Of a stretch of 64,000 bases of DNA, positions 36,232 through 46,903 are shown in pieces. The position numbers were made by a program, and so were the translations under genes. This stretch comes from Sagittula sp048553715 (lineage in GTDB: Bacteria; Pseudomonadota; Alphaproteobacteria; Rhodobacterales; Rhodobacteraceae), in the NCBI RefSeq assembly GCF_048553715.1, contig NZ_JBLZNC010000008.1, positions 130,563-194,562 on the forward strand, written 5' to 3'. Within the stretch, counting starts at the first letter, position 1, and every line of letters begins with the position of its first letter. The notes under the pieces are model-generated. The model saw nothing but the letters and a program-made list of their open reading frames with translations. It was not told the DNA's origin and did no database searches.

Positions 36232-38145
36232 ATGAACACCCACGACCCCAATATGCGCCCGACGATCCGACAGCTAGACGATGCAGCGATCAACCGTATC
36301 GCCGCCGGTGAAGTCGTGGAACGCCCTGCCTCGGCGGTCAAGGAACTGGTGGAGAACGCCATTGATGCAGGGGCGCGGCGCGTCACGGTCGAGATCGCGG
36401 ACGGCGGTAAAACCCTGATCCGCGTGACCGATGACGGTTGCGGCATGACGGCAGACGATCTGCCCTTGGCCTTGTCGCGGCATGCCACGTCTAAGATCGA
36501 CGGCACTGATTTGCTGAACATCCATTCCTTCGGGTTTCGTGGCGAGGCATTGCCCTCATTGGGGGCCGTCGCGCGGCTGATGATCCAAAGCCGTGCCAAG
36601 GGGCATGATGCGGTGGAACTGTCGGTCGAGGGCGGGCACCGCGGCAGCGCCCGACCTTGCGCGTTGAATGGCGGCACAGTTGTCACGCTGCGCGATCTGT
36701 TCTTTGCCACACCCGCGCGCCTGAAATTCCTGCGTACGGACCGCGCTGAAATGCAGGCGATCTCTGACACGATCAAACGGTTGGCGATGGCGGAACCGGC
36801 GATAGGCTTTACGCTGCGGGACGTGTCGGGGGGCGGCGACCGCGTGACATTCCGGGTCGAGCCGGAGCAAGGCGATCTGTTCGATGCCCTGCGCGGCCGG
36901 TTGTCACGCGTGATGGGGGCGGAATTCGCCGAGAACGCACTGGCCATCGATGCGGAACGCGAGGGATTTCGCCTGACGGGCTATGCCGCGCTGCCGACCT
37001 ATTCGCGCGGGACATCCCTTGCGCAGCATCTGTTCGTCAATGGTCGTCCGGTGCGGGACAAAACGCTGATCGGTGCTTTGCGCGGGGCGTATCACGATTT
37101 CCTGTCGCGGGACCGGCATCCGGCGGTGGCTTTGTTTGTGGATTGCGACCCGCATAAGGTCGATGTGAACGTCCACCCCGCCAAGTCCGAGGTCCGCTTT
37201 CGCGATCCCGGCGTGGTGCGTGGATTGATCGTGACGTCGTTGCGCCATGCCTTGGCAGGTGCGGGGCATCGCGCGTCGACCACCGTGGCGGATGCCACTT
37301 TGGGGGCCATGCGCCCCGAGCCGGTTGGCCCCCTTGGTGCAGCCCCCCAGCCGCACGGGCAGCCACGCATCTATCAGATGGACCGCCCGTCGGCAGGGGC
37401 GCGTCAGGCGAGCTATGCGGCGCAGGCCCCGGCCGGGCACAGCGCCGGTTTTCAACCCGCGCCGCCGCATCCGCAGACGGGGTTTGCGGATCTTGGTGGC
37501 AGCTATTCCGGCCGCGTGGTTGACCCCGAACCCGCTGCCGCCGAACCGCGCGAGGATGTCACCCGCAAACCGCTGGGGGCGGCGCGCGGGCAGGTGCACG
37601 AAAACTACATTATCGCCCAGACCGAGACCGGCATGGTGATCGTCGACCAGCACGCCGCGCATGAACGTCTGGTCTATGAGAAACTCAAACGCCAAATGGC
37701 GGAGAACGGGGTCGCGGCGCAGGCACTTCTGATTCCCGACGTCATTGAGCTGTCGCATGACGACGCACAGCGTCTGCTGGCGGTGGCCGAGGATCTGTCG
37801 CGGATGGGGCTGACGATCGAACCCTTCGGCAATGGCGCTGTGGCGGTGCGCGAAACCCCTGCCATTCTGGGCGAAGTCGACAGCACTGGCTTGGTCAAGG
37901 ACATCTTGGATGAACTCGACGAGGACGGCGAAACCCATCTGGTGCAGGAAAAGATCGAGGCGATCCTCAGCCGCGTCGCCTGTCATGGCTCGATCCGGTC
38001 GGGCCGCGTGATGCGCGCCGAAGAAATGAATGCCCTTCTGCGCGAGATGGAAGCCACGCCCCATTCCGGTCAGTGCAACCACGGTCGCCCCACCTATGTC
38101 GAACTGCGTCTTGCCGACATCGAACGCCTGTTCGGTCGCACATGA
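36232..38145 (+). CDS. mutL: DNA mismatch repair protein MutL
   Basis: 637 aa. The GHKL ATPase N-terminus has all motifs: NRIAAGEVVERPASAVKELVENAIDAGA, DDGCGM, RHATSKI and GFRGEAL. After a Pro/Ala-rich linker (about residues 350-445), the C-terminal dimerisation domain includes DQHAAHERLVYE, matching the metal-dependent endonuclease motif DQHA-x2-E-x4-E, so this MutL probably nicks DNA itself, as expected where MutH is absent. ATG 36253 is an alternative start. rmuC overlaps its stop. Confidence 0.95.
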   Translation: MNTHDPNMRPTIRQLDDAAINRIAAGEVVERPASAVKELVENAIDAGARRVTVEIADGGKTLIRVTDDGCGMTADDLPLALSRHATSKIDGTDLLNIHSFGFRGEALPSLGAVARLMIQSRAKGHDAVELSVEGGHRGSARPCALNGGTVVTLRDLFFATPARLKFLRTDRAEMQAISDTIKRLAMAEPAIGFTLRDVSGGGDRVTFRVEPEQGDLFDALRGRLSRVMGAEFAENALAIDAEREGFRLTGYAALPTYSRGTSLAQHLFVNGRPVRDKTLIGALRGAYHDFLSRDRHPAVALFVDCDPHKVDVNVHPAKSEVRFRDPGVVRGLIVTSLRHALAGAGHRASTTVADATLGAMRPEPVGPLGAAPQPHGQPRIYQMDRPSAGARQASYAAQAPAGHSAGFQPAPPHPQTGFADLGGSYSGRVVDPEPAAAEPREDVTRKPLGAARGQVHENYIIAQTETGMVIVDQHAAHERLVYEKLKRQMAENGVAAQALLIPDVIELSHDDAQRLLAVAEDLSRMGLTIEPFGNGAVAVRETPAILGEVDSTGLVKDILDELDEDGETHLVQEKIEAILSRVACHGSIRSGRVMRAEEMNALLREMEATPHSGQCNHGRPTYVELRLADIERLFGRT

Positions 38146-39311
38146 TCCAGATTGGCGATGTGACAGTCGATCTGTCTGATCCCGTGGTTCTGCTGGGGCT
38201 CGGGCTGGTGGTCGTCCTGCTTTTGTTGCTGGTGTCCTCGGCCCGTGCGGCATCGCGGGCGGCCCGCGCGGTGGAGCCTTTGGCACAGCAGATGCGCGGC
38301 GTTGCCGTGCGGGTGCAGCATCTGGGGGAGGGGCAGGAGCGTCTCGCCGGAGGCTTGCACCACGTGTCCGAGGCGCAGGCCAGCAGTCAATCCGCCATGA
38401 TCCAGTTGATGGAGCAGCGCTTGGCCGAGGTGCAGGATCGCATGGCGCAGAATCTGCATGGCTCTGCCCGACGTACGGCGCACAGCCTTGGCGAGTTGCA
38501 TGAACGTCTGGCGGTGATCGACAAGGCGCAGGCCAATATCACCAAGCTGTCCGGCGATGTACTGTCGTTGCAGGATATCCTGTCGAACAAACAAACCCGC
38601 GGGGCGTTTGGCGAAATCCAGCTTCAGGACATTGTGTCCAAGGCGCTGCCTTCGGACAGCTATACCTTGCAGGCGACGCTGTCGAACGGGCGGCGCGCGG
38701 ATTGTCTGATCCACTTGCCCAATCCGCCGGGGCCGATTGTGGTGGATGCAAAATTCCCGCTCGAAGGGTACGAGGCGATGCGCCGCGCCGACACGTCAGA
38801 GGCGCTGACCCGTGCAGCACAGCAGTTCCGACTGTCGGTGCGCAAACATATCCGCGATATTTCGGACCGCTACGTGATCGAGGGGGAGACCGCCGATGGC
38901 GCGCTGATGTTCCTGCCGTCCGAGGCCGTCTACGCCGAGCTGCACGCCAACTTTCCCGAGGTGGTGCGCGAGGGATTCGCGGCGCGGGTCTGGATCGTAT
39001 CGCCTACGACCTGCATGGCGACGCTGAATACAATGCGCGCGATCCTGAAAGATGCGCGGATGCGGGCCCAAGCCGGTGCGATCCGTAAGGAATTGCACGC
39101 GCTTTACGCGGATGTGGACCGTCTGGGCGCACGTGTTGCGAACCTCGATCGCCACTTTGGGCAGGCCGCCAAGGATATCGAAGACATCAAGATCAGCGCG
39201 GACAAGGCGGGTAAGCGCGCGCGCAGGCTGGATAATTTCGATTTCGAAGAAATGTCCGAAGGCGCGGAGCGCGATGTTGCGTTGCTGCGCGCGGACCAGC
39301 GCGTCGATTAG
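38142..39311 (+). CDS. rmuC: DNA recombination protein RmuC
   Basis: 389 aa. One N-terminal membrane span (about residues 11-30), a coiled-coil region (about 35-150) and the PD-(D/E)xK-like RmuC core with RGAFGEIQLQDIVSKALPSDSYTLQ, RRADCLIHLPNPPGPIVVDAKFPLEGYEAM and FLPSEAVYAELHANFPEVV. RmuC limits recombination at inverted repeats. Start ATG 38142 overlaps the mutL stop (ATGA), linking it to mismatch repair. Its TAG stop lies inside the palindrome at 39308-39327. Confidence 0.92.
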   Translation: MIQIGDVTVDLSDPVVLLGLGLVVVLLLLLVSSARAASRAARAVEPLAQQMRGVAVRVQHLGEGQERLAGGLHHVSEAQASSQSAMIQLMEQRLAEVQDRMAQNLHGSARRTAHSLGELHERLAVIDKAQANITKLSGDVLSLQDILSNKQTRGAFGEIQLQDIVSKALPSDSYTLQATLSNGRRADCLIHLPNPPGPIVVDAKFPLEGYEAMRRADTSEALTRAAQQFRLSVRKHIRDISDRYVIEGETADGALMFLPSEAVYAELHANFPEVVREGFAARVWIVSPTTCMATLNTMRAILKDARMRAQAGAIRKELHALYADVDRLGARVANLDRHFGQAAKDIEDIKISADKAGKRARRLDNFDFEEMSEGAERDVALLRADQRVD

Positions 39312-39327
39312 TTTAGCATTAAACTAA
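39308..39327. promoter_or_regulatory. Perfect 8-bp-arm palindrome upstream of aceE
   Basis: TTAGTTTA-GCAT-TAAACTAA overlapping the rmuC stop codon, about 225 bp before aceE. A related imperfect copy lies at 39491-39508. AT-rich in a GC-rich region; a transcription-factor operator is plausible, and a hairpin role is also possible. Confidence 0.45.
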
Positions 39328-39490
39328 AAAGTGGGGGCAAAGCCGCGTCATCTATGCGCTGAGTGCATGGATGCTATGCGCGTGACCTTCTGCCGTTACG
39401 TTCCGCACCCTGATAGACCCTCCTTTAACCATCTGCGGAATGTGCTACCTTGGTCGCAATTGGACGGCGTGGGCGTACAACCGTCAGAAA

Positions 39491-39508
39491 TAGTTTAACG
39501 CTGAACCA
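39491..39508. promoter_or_regulatory. Second, imperfect copy of the upstream aceE dyad
   Basis: TAGTTTA-ACGC-TGAACCA, arms matching at 5 of 7 positions and sharing TAGTTTA with the site at 39308, 45 bp before the aceE start. Confidence 0.35.
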
Positions 39509-39552
39509 TTGCTGCGCTGCAGCTAGGTTGAGCCGACAAGGGAAGAGGACAC

Positions 39553-42210
<2,658 letters not shown>

Positions 42211-42232
42211 GCGCGGACAGGAGGATTTGAAT

Positions 42233-43489
42233 ATGACAATTGAAGTCAAAGTGCCTGACATCGGCGATTTCGACGAAGTGCCCGTCGTGACCGTTCTGGT
42301 CAGCGTGGGTGACACCATCGCCGTCGAAGATGCGATCATCGAGCTGGAATCTGACAAGGCCACGATGGAAGTGCCGTCCTCGGCCGCCGGTGTGGTCAAG
42401 GAAATCAAGGTCGCCGAAGGTGACAAGGTGTCCGAAGGCTCTGTCGTGCTGATCGTCGAGGGCGAGGACGCCGGCAGCGCTGATGAGGCCCCCAAGACTG
42501 AGGCCCCCAAGACTGAGGCGCCCAAGGAAGAGGCACCCAAAGCGGCGGCCCCTGCTCCCGCGCCGAAGACCGACGCGGGCTTCTCCAAGGTGCATGCCTC
42601 GCCATCCGTGCGCGCCTTTGCCCGCCGGGTCGAGGTTGATCTGAACACGCTGAACGGGTCGGGCCGCAAGGGTCGTATCCTGCGCGAAGACGTTGAAAAG
42701 GCGCTGAAATCCGCAGCACCCGCCGCAGGTGGCGCACCGGCGCAGGGTGGCATGGGCATCCCGCCGATCCCGGCCGTGGACTTTTCCAAATTCGGTCCGG
42801 TCGAAGATGTGGAAATGCCCCGGATCAAGAAGATCTCCGGCCCCGCGCTGCACCGGTCGTGGCTCAACATTCCGCATGTCACCCACAATGACGAGGCGGA
42901 CATCACCGAGCTGGACAAGTACCGCAAGGAGATGGACACGCAGGCCAAGGAAGAGGGCTACCGCGTTACGCTGTTGTCCTTTGTGATCAAGGCGTCGGTC
43001 TCTGCGCTCAAACAGCACTGGGAGGTGAACTCCTCGATCCATTCGGACGGCGACAAGCTGATCAAGAAGGATTTCTACAACATCGGCTTCGCGGCGGACA
43101 CGCCGAACGGGCTGATGGTGCCGGTGATCAAGGACGCGGACCGCAAGGGGCTGGTGGAAATCTCCAAGGATCTTATGGAGTTGTCCAAGGCCGCGCGTGA
43201 GGGCAACCTGAAGTCCAAGGACATGCAGGGCGCGACATTCACCATCTCGTCGCTGGGCGGCATCGGTGGCACGTCCTTTACCCCCATCGTGAATGCGCCC
43301 GAGGTGGCCATTCTGGGTCTGACACGGTCGAAAATGGCGCCGGTCTGGAACGGGTCGGAATTCGAGCCGCGCCTGATGCAGCCGCTGTCGCTGTCCTATG
43401 ACCATCGCGCCATCGACGGTGCCCTTGCTGCGCGCTTCTGCGTGACGCTGAAGGGTCTGCTCGGTGACATGCGCAAGTTGATGTGGTGA
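42233..43489 (+). CDS. aceF: Dihydrolipoamide acetyltransferase (PDH E2)
   Basis: 418 aa. One lipoyl domain (residues 1-75, lipoyl Lys42 in ESDKATME), a Pro/Ala/Lys-rich linker with EAPKx repeats, a peripheral-subunit-binding domain (HASPSVRAFARRVEVDLN...GRILREDV), and the acyltransferase domain ending in SYDHRAIDGALAARF (catalytic His). Start ATG 42233 follows an AGGAGG ribosome site; an in-frame TTG 6 bp upstream is unlikely. It transfers acetyl groups to CoA and forms the PDH core. Confidence 0.95.
   Translation: MTIEVKVPDIGDFDEVPVVTVLVSVGDTIAVEDAIIELESDKATMEVPSSAAGVVKEIKVAEGDKVSEGSVVLIVEGEDAGSADEAPKTEAPKTEAPKEEAPKAAAPAPAPKTDAGFSKVHASPSVRAFARRVEVDLNTLNGSGRKGRILREDVEKALKSAAPAAGGAPAQGGMGIPPIPAVDFSKFGPVEDVEMPRIKKISGPALHRSWLNIPHVTHNDEADITELDKYRKEMDTQAKEEGYRVTLLSFVIKASVSALKQHWEVNSSIHSDGDKLIKKDFYNIGFAADTPNGLMVPVIKDADRKGLVEISKDLMELSKAAREGNLKSKDMQGATFTISSLGGIGGTSFTPIVNAPEVAILGLTRSKMAPVWNGSEFEPRLMQPLSLSYDHRAIDGALAARFCVTLKGLLGDMRKLMW
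42485..42544 (+). repeat. 15-bp tandem repeat in aceF linker
   Basis: Four copies of a 15-bp unit encoding EAPKT-EAPKT-EAPKE-EAPKA; the first two are identical and the others diverged. They encode the flexible interdomain linker and could change copy number by slippage. Confidence 0.7.
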
Positions 43490-43494
43490 TCGAT

Positions 43495-45222
43495 ATGGAT
43501 ATCAAAGTACCCGATATCGGTGATTTCAACGAAGTGCCTGTGGTTTCTGTGCTGGTCTCTGTCGGCGATACAGTCGCCGAAGAGGACGCGCTGATCGAGC
43601 TGGAATCTGACAAAGCCACGATGGAAGTGCCGTCCCCCGCTGCGGGAAAGATCACTGAAATCAAGGTGTCAGAGGGCGACAAGGTGTCAGAGGGCACGGT
43701 GATCATGGTGATCGAGGCGGCGGATGGCGCGGCTGACGACACCCCTGCCGAAGCGCCTGCCACCCCTGCGGCCCCCACAGCCGTAGAGGCGACAGGTCAG
43801 GCCACGGGCAAGGGCGACATCCATGCCGAAGTGGTGGTTCTGGGCTCTGGCCCCGGGGGCTATTCGGCGGCGTTCCGTGCGGCGGATCTGGGCAAGTCGG
43901 TGGTGCTGATCGAAAAGCACGACCGTCTGGGTGGCGTGTGTCTGAACGTGGGCTGTATCCCGTCGAAGGCGCTGCTGCACATGGCGAAGGTCATCACCGA
44001 AGCCGAGGAAACCGCCGAGCATGGTCTGAAATTCGGCAAGCCCGAGATCGATCTGGACGGGCTGCGCGCGTTCAAAGACGGTGTCGTGGGCAAGCTGACA
44101 GGCGGTCTGGACGGTCTGGCCAAGGGAAGAAAAGTCAAGGTTGTCAAAGGCTACGGCACGTTCACCGGCCCGAACATGATCGACGTCGAAGGCACCACGG
44201 TGTCTTTTGACCAGTGCATCATCGCGGCGGGGTCGGAGCCTGTGACGCTGCCGTTCATCCCGCATGACGACCCGCGTGTGATCGACAGCACCGGCGCGCT
44301 GGAACTGGCCGATATCCCTGAGCGGATGCTGGTTCTGGGGGGCGGGATCATCGGTCTGGAAATGGCCTGCGTCTATGATGCGCTGGGAACCAAGGTGACG
44401 GTCGTCGAGCTGATGGACCAGATCATCCCCGGTGCCGACAAGGATACCGTCAAACCGCTGATGAACCGCATCAAGGATCGTTACGAAAACATCCTGCTCA
44501 AGACCAAGGTGACCGCGGTGGAGGCCAAGGATGACGGCCTGCACGTGACCTTTGAGGACGATAAGGGCGAAAGCTTTACAGATCGTTTCGACAAGGTTCT
44601 GGTCGCTGTGGGACGTCGTCCCAATGGTAAAAAGATCGATGCAGACAAGGCCGGCGTGGCCGTTGATGACCGTGGCTTTATCGCGGTGGACAACCAGCAA
44701 CGCACTGGTGTGCCTCATATTTTTGCCATCGGTGACGTGGTGGGCCAGCCAATGCTGGCGCATAAGGCGGTGCACGAAGGCAAGGTCGCCGCAGAGGTCT
44801 GCGCCGGTCACAAGCGATTCTTTGACGCCAAGATCATCCCTTCGGTCGCTTATACCGATCCGGAGGTTGCATGGTGCGGCGTGACGGAAACGCAGGCCAA
44901 GGCCGAAGGCATCGCCTATGAAAAGGGTGTCTTCCCTTGGGCGGCGTCTGGCCGTTCGCTGTCGCTGGGCCGGTCCGAAGGCTCCACCAAGCTGCTGTTT
45001 GATCCGAAAGATCAACGGGTTATCGGTGGCTGTATCGTTGGACCCAACGCCGGTGATCTGATCGCCGAAGTCGCATTGGCCATCGAGATGGGCGCGGATG
45101 CGGTTGATCTGGGCCATACCATTCACCCGCACCCGACCCTGTCGGAGACGGTGAACTTTGCCGCTGAAATGTTCGAAGGCACGATCACCGATCTGATGCC
45201 ACCGAAGAAAAAGAAGCATTAA
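43495..45222 (+). CDS. lpdA: Dihydrolipoyl dehydrogenase (PDH E3) with N-terminal lipoyl domain
   Basis: 575 aa. A lipoyl domain (residues 1-75, Lys40 in ESDKATME) and an Ala/Pro linker precede a standard E3: FAD motif VVLGSGPGGYSAAFRAAD, redox-active disulfide GGVCLNVGCIPSKAL, NAD-binding VLGGGIIGLEMA, second FAD motif HIFAIGDVV and C-terminal HTIHPHPTLSE. E3 re-oxidises dihydrolipoamide using NAD+. Start ATG 43495 is 5 bp after the aceF stop; GTG codons at 43483/43486 are alternatives and no strong ribosome site is seen, suggesting coupling. Its lipoyl module is near-identical to that of aceF. Confidence 0.94.
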   Translation: MDIKVPDIGDFNEVPVVSVLVSVGDTVAEEDALIELESDKATMEVPSPAAGKITEIKVSEGDKVSEGTVIMVIEAADGAADDTPAEAPATPAAPTAVEATGQATGKGDIHAEVVVLGSGPGGYSAAFRAADLGKSVVLIEKHDRLGGVCLNVGCIPSKALLHMAKVITEAEETAEHGLKFGKPEIDLDGLRAFKDGVVGKLTGGLDGLAKGRKVKVVKGYGTFTGPNMIDVEGTTVSFDQCIIAAGSEPVTLPFIPHDDPRVIDSTGALELADIPERMLVLGGGIIGLEMACVYDALGTKVTVVELMDQIIPGADKDTVKPLMNRIKDRYENILLKTKVTAVEAKDDGLHVTFEDDKGESFTDRFDKVLVAVGRRPNGKKIDADKAGVAVDDRGFIAVDNQQRTGVPHIFAIGDVVGQPMLAHKAVHEGKVAAEVCAGHKRFFDAKIIPSVAYTDPEVAWCGVTETQAKAEGIAYEKGVFPWAASGRSLSLGRSEGSTKLLFDPKDQRVIGGCIVGPNAGDLIAEVALAIEMGADAVDLGHTIHPHPTLSETVNFAAEMFEGTITDLMPPKKKKH

Positions 45223-45261
45223 CCAATTGGCGGGGTTAACGCCCCGCACGTTGGGATGAAC

Positions 45262-45297
45262 AGGGCGTCCGGTGCAGATCGGGCGCCCTTATTTTGT
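45262..45297 (+). terminator. Terminator after lpdA
   Basis: AGGGCG (45262-45267) pairs with CGCCCT (45284-45289) with extra CCG/CGG pairing inside, followed by TATTTTG. About 40 bp after the lpdA stop; a shorter GCGGGG/CCCCGC hairpin precedes it at about 45231-45248. Confidence 0.6.
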
Positions 45298-45366
45298 GGC
45301 GGGAGCACGAGGCCCCTACAAGACGGAAGGAATTGGTAATCGTTTTTACCGCGCCATTAACCGATG

Positions 45367-45399
45367 AACCGGCCGGTTGGGGCGAAAAACCGGCCGGTT
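45367..45399. repeat. Twin 12-bp perfect palindromes, 21 bp apart
   Basis: AACCGGCCGGTT occurs at 45367-45378 and again at 45388-45399. Each is self-complementary, and they are complementary to each other, so a 12-bp-stem hairpin with a 9-nt loop is also possible. It lies in the convergent gap between lpdA and chrR. Confidence 0.7.
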
Positions 45400-45444
45400 G
45401 TTAACCTTTGAGACCTGACCTTGCGTCAGAAAAGGTTAATTTGC

Positions 45445-46101
45445 TTAAATGCGGAAGATGGGCTGCAAGAGGCGCGGCAGAAAGCTGTTGAAGCGCAGCG
45501 GCGCGTCGGTCACCGCAAGACAGATGCAATCCTCGGAGATGTCGGCCACGGGCATGTGTTCCACGGAATCGTCCGCGACCTCGATATCGCCGCGTGCGAA
45601 ATGTCCGTCCTCGTCCGAGAACGCGCCCTGCAGCACCAAGGTGAGCTCTAGCCCGTTGTGCGAATGGTCGGGCACGGCGACGCCCGCGGGGATGTACAGC
45701 AGGCGGGCGGAGGCCTCTGGCGTGGTGTCCAAAATGGCCTGTTTCACGCCCATGCCCAAGGGACGCCAGCGCACATTGTCCAGACTGCCGCCGATGTAAT
45801 CGGCCAGTGGCGCGGGGATCACCGGGTCGGATTTGGGCATCCGGATCGGGCGGGCCTCTGGCGCGGTGCCGCGAATGGCGGCCATGGCGCGGTCCAGCGC
45901 GTTCTCCGCCAAGGGCGCGGTATCCTGCGTCTCCAACAGCGCGCCGCCAAGGGTTTCAGCCGCTTCGACGGCGGCGCGGCAGTCATCGCACAGCGACACA
46001 TGAGAGGCGACGATCAGGTTGACCGCTTCCGGCAGGGTGCCCGCGGCGTAGCCTTGTATCAGCGCGTCGGTCAGGTGGTGGGAGGGAGAGGGCAGGGTCA
46101 T
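45445..46101 (-). CDS. chrR: ChrR family anti-sigma factor (ZAS, cupin)
   Basis: 218 aa. The N-terminal zinc-binding anti-sigma domain has HHLTDALIQGYAAGTL and HVSLCDDC (His-x3-Cys-x2-Cys); the C-terminal cupin domain (about residues 100-200) has IPAGVAVPDHSHNGLELTLVLQGAFSDE. In Rhodobacter, ChrR holds RpoE until singlet oxygen or organic peroxide triggers release. Its ATG overlaps the rpoE stop (ATGA), the canonical rpoE-chrR arrangement. Confidence 0.93.
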   Translation of the reverse strand: MTLPSPSHHLTDALIQGYAAGTLPEAVNLIVASHVSLCDDCRAAVEAAETLGGALLETQDTAPLAENALDRAMAAIRGTAPEARPIRMPKSDPVIPAPLADYIGGSLDNVRWRPLGMGVKQAILDTTPEASARLLYIPAGVAVPDHSHNGLELTLVLQGAFSDEDGHFARGDIEVADDSVEHMPVADISEDCICLAVTDAPLRFNSFLPRLLQPIFRI

Positions 46102-46781
46102 TTCGTGTCTCTTGTCTGCATCGCGTGGCGCAAGCGGTCCAGCGCCAGCCGTAAACGGGATTTAATCGTACCAAGTGGAAGGCCCGTGGCCTGAGCGATT
46201 TCACTATGCGTCATGTCGCCGAAGTAGGCTTTTTCCACCAATTCACGTTGTTTGTCGGGCAGGGCGGCCATTGCCGCGCCAAGCTGTTCTGTCTCTTGTT
46301 GCAGGCCCAGAAGGCTTTCCTGATCGGGGTCGGGTTCGGGGCCCCATGGCAGGTCCTCGGGTTCGGGGCGGCGCTGCTTGCGCAGCCGGTCGATGCGTTT
46401 GTTGCGCGCGATGGTGAACAGCCAGGTGGCCACTGAGGCGCGGGAGGGATCGAATTGCACCGCCTTGACCCATGCGGTGGTCAGCGTCTCCTGCGCGCAT
46501 TCCTCCGCCTCTGTCGGGTCGGCCCCGGCACGCATCAAGAACGCTTTGATGCGGGGGGCGTAGTGTTCGAACAGGGTGGCAAAGGCGGCCTCGTCTCGGT
46601 GATCACGGATGCGGATCAGGATGACGGCCCAAAGGGCTGCGTCCTCCTTGCGGGCGGTGTGCGGACTGTGGGTCACGATGCGCGGAGGTTCCTTGGTCAC
46701 GGACGAGCGCCGCGACGGGCTGCGCGGCGGAGGGACCGGAGTGGCCCCGTCATGGGGATCTGGGTGCGTCTGCGTGAACAT
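46098..46781 (-). CDS. rpoE: ECF sigma factor RpoE (ChrR-controlled type)
   Basis: 227 aa from ATG 46781. Region 2 has FATLFEHYAPRIKAFLMRAGADPTEAEECAQETLTTAWVKA and FDPSRASVATWLFTIARNKRIDRLRKQRRPEPEDLPWGPE, a signature of the ChrR-paired group; region 4 has LPDKQRELVEKAYFGDMTHSEIAQATGLPLGTIKSRLRLAL. It directs the photo-oxidative stress response. A match to its own promoter class lies at 46788-46815, so the start site falls at or beside this ATG; translation may be leaderless or start downstream (GTG 46700). ATG 46850 lies upstream of that promoter. Confidence 0.92.
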   Translation of the reverse strand: MFTQTHPDPHDGATPVPPPRSPSRRSSVTKEPPRIVTHSPHTARKEDAALWAVILIRIRDHRDEAAFATLFEHYAPRIKAFLMRAGADPTEAEECAQETLTTAWVKAVQFDPSRASVATWLFTIARNKRIDRLRKQRRPEPEDLPWGPEPDPDQESLLGLQQETEQLGAAMAALPDKQRELVEKAYFGDMTHSEIAQATGLPLGTIKSRLRLALDRLRHAMQTRDTK

Positions 46782-46787
46782 GACCTG

Positions 46788-46815
46788 AATACGCAGCGGG
46801 TCCAGAGGTGGATCA
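46788..46815 (-). promoter_or_regulatory. RpoE-type autoregulatory promoter of rpoE-chrR
   Basis: On the minus strand: TGATCC (46815-46810), 16 nt, CGTATT (46793-46788). This matches the TGATCC/CGTA class recognised by ChrR-paired RpoE. The predicted start site is about at the rpoE ATG. Confidence 0.7.
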
Positions 46816-46846
46816 CAGGTTAGACGAAAATTTTCTGTATCGAAAG

Positions 46847-46874
46847 TCATCCGTCTGCTGCAGCGCGCCGTATA
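46847..46874 (+). promoter_or_regulatory. RpoE-type promoter of flavin oxidase operon
   Basis: TCATCC (46847-46852), 16 nt, CGTATA (46869-46874): one mismatch in the -35 and the same spacing as the rpoE promoter. It predicts a leader of about 23 nt to ATG 46904, with AAGGA in between. Confidence 0.65.
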
Positions 46875-46903
46875 GGGTCTGTAACGTATTCAAGGACCAG
46901 ATC

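Noticed and set aside
43687..45249. 520-codon minus-strand frame opposite lpdA
   Set aside because: Antisense shadow in a GC-rich gene; His/Gln/Arg-rich translation without domains.
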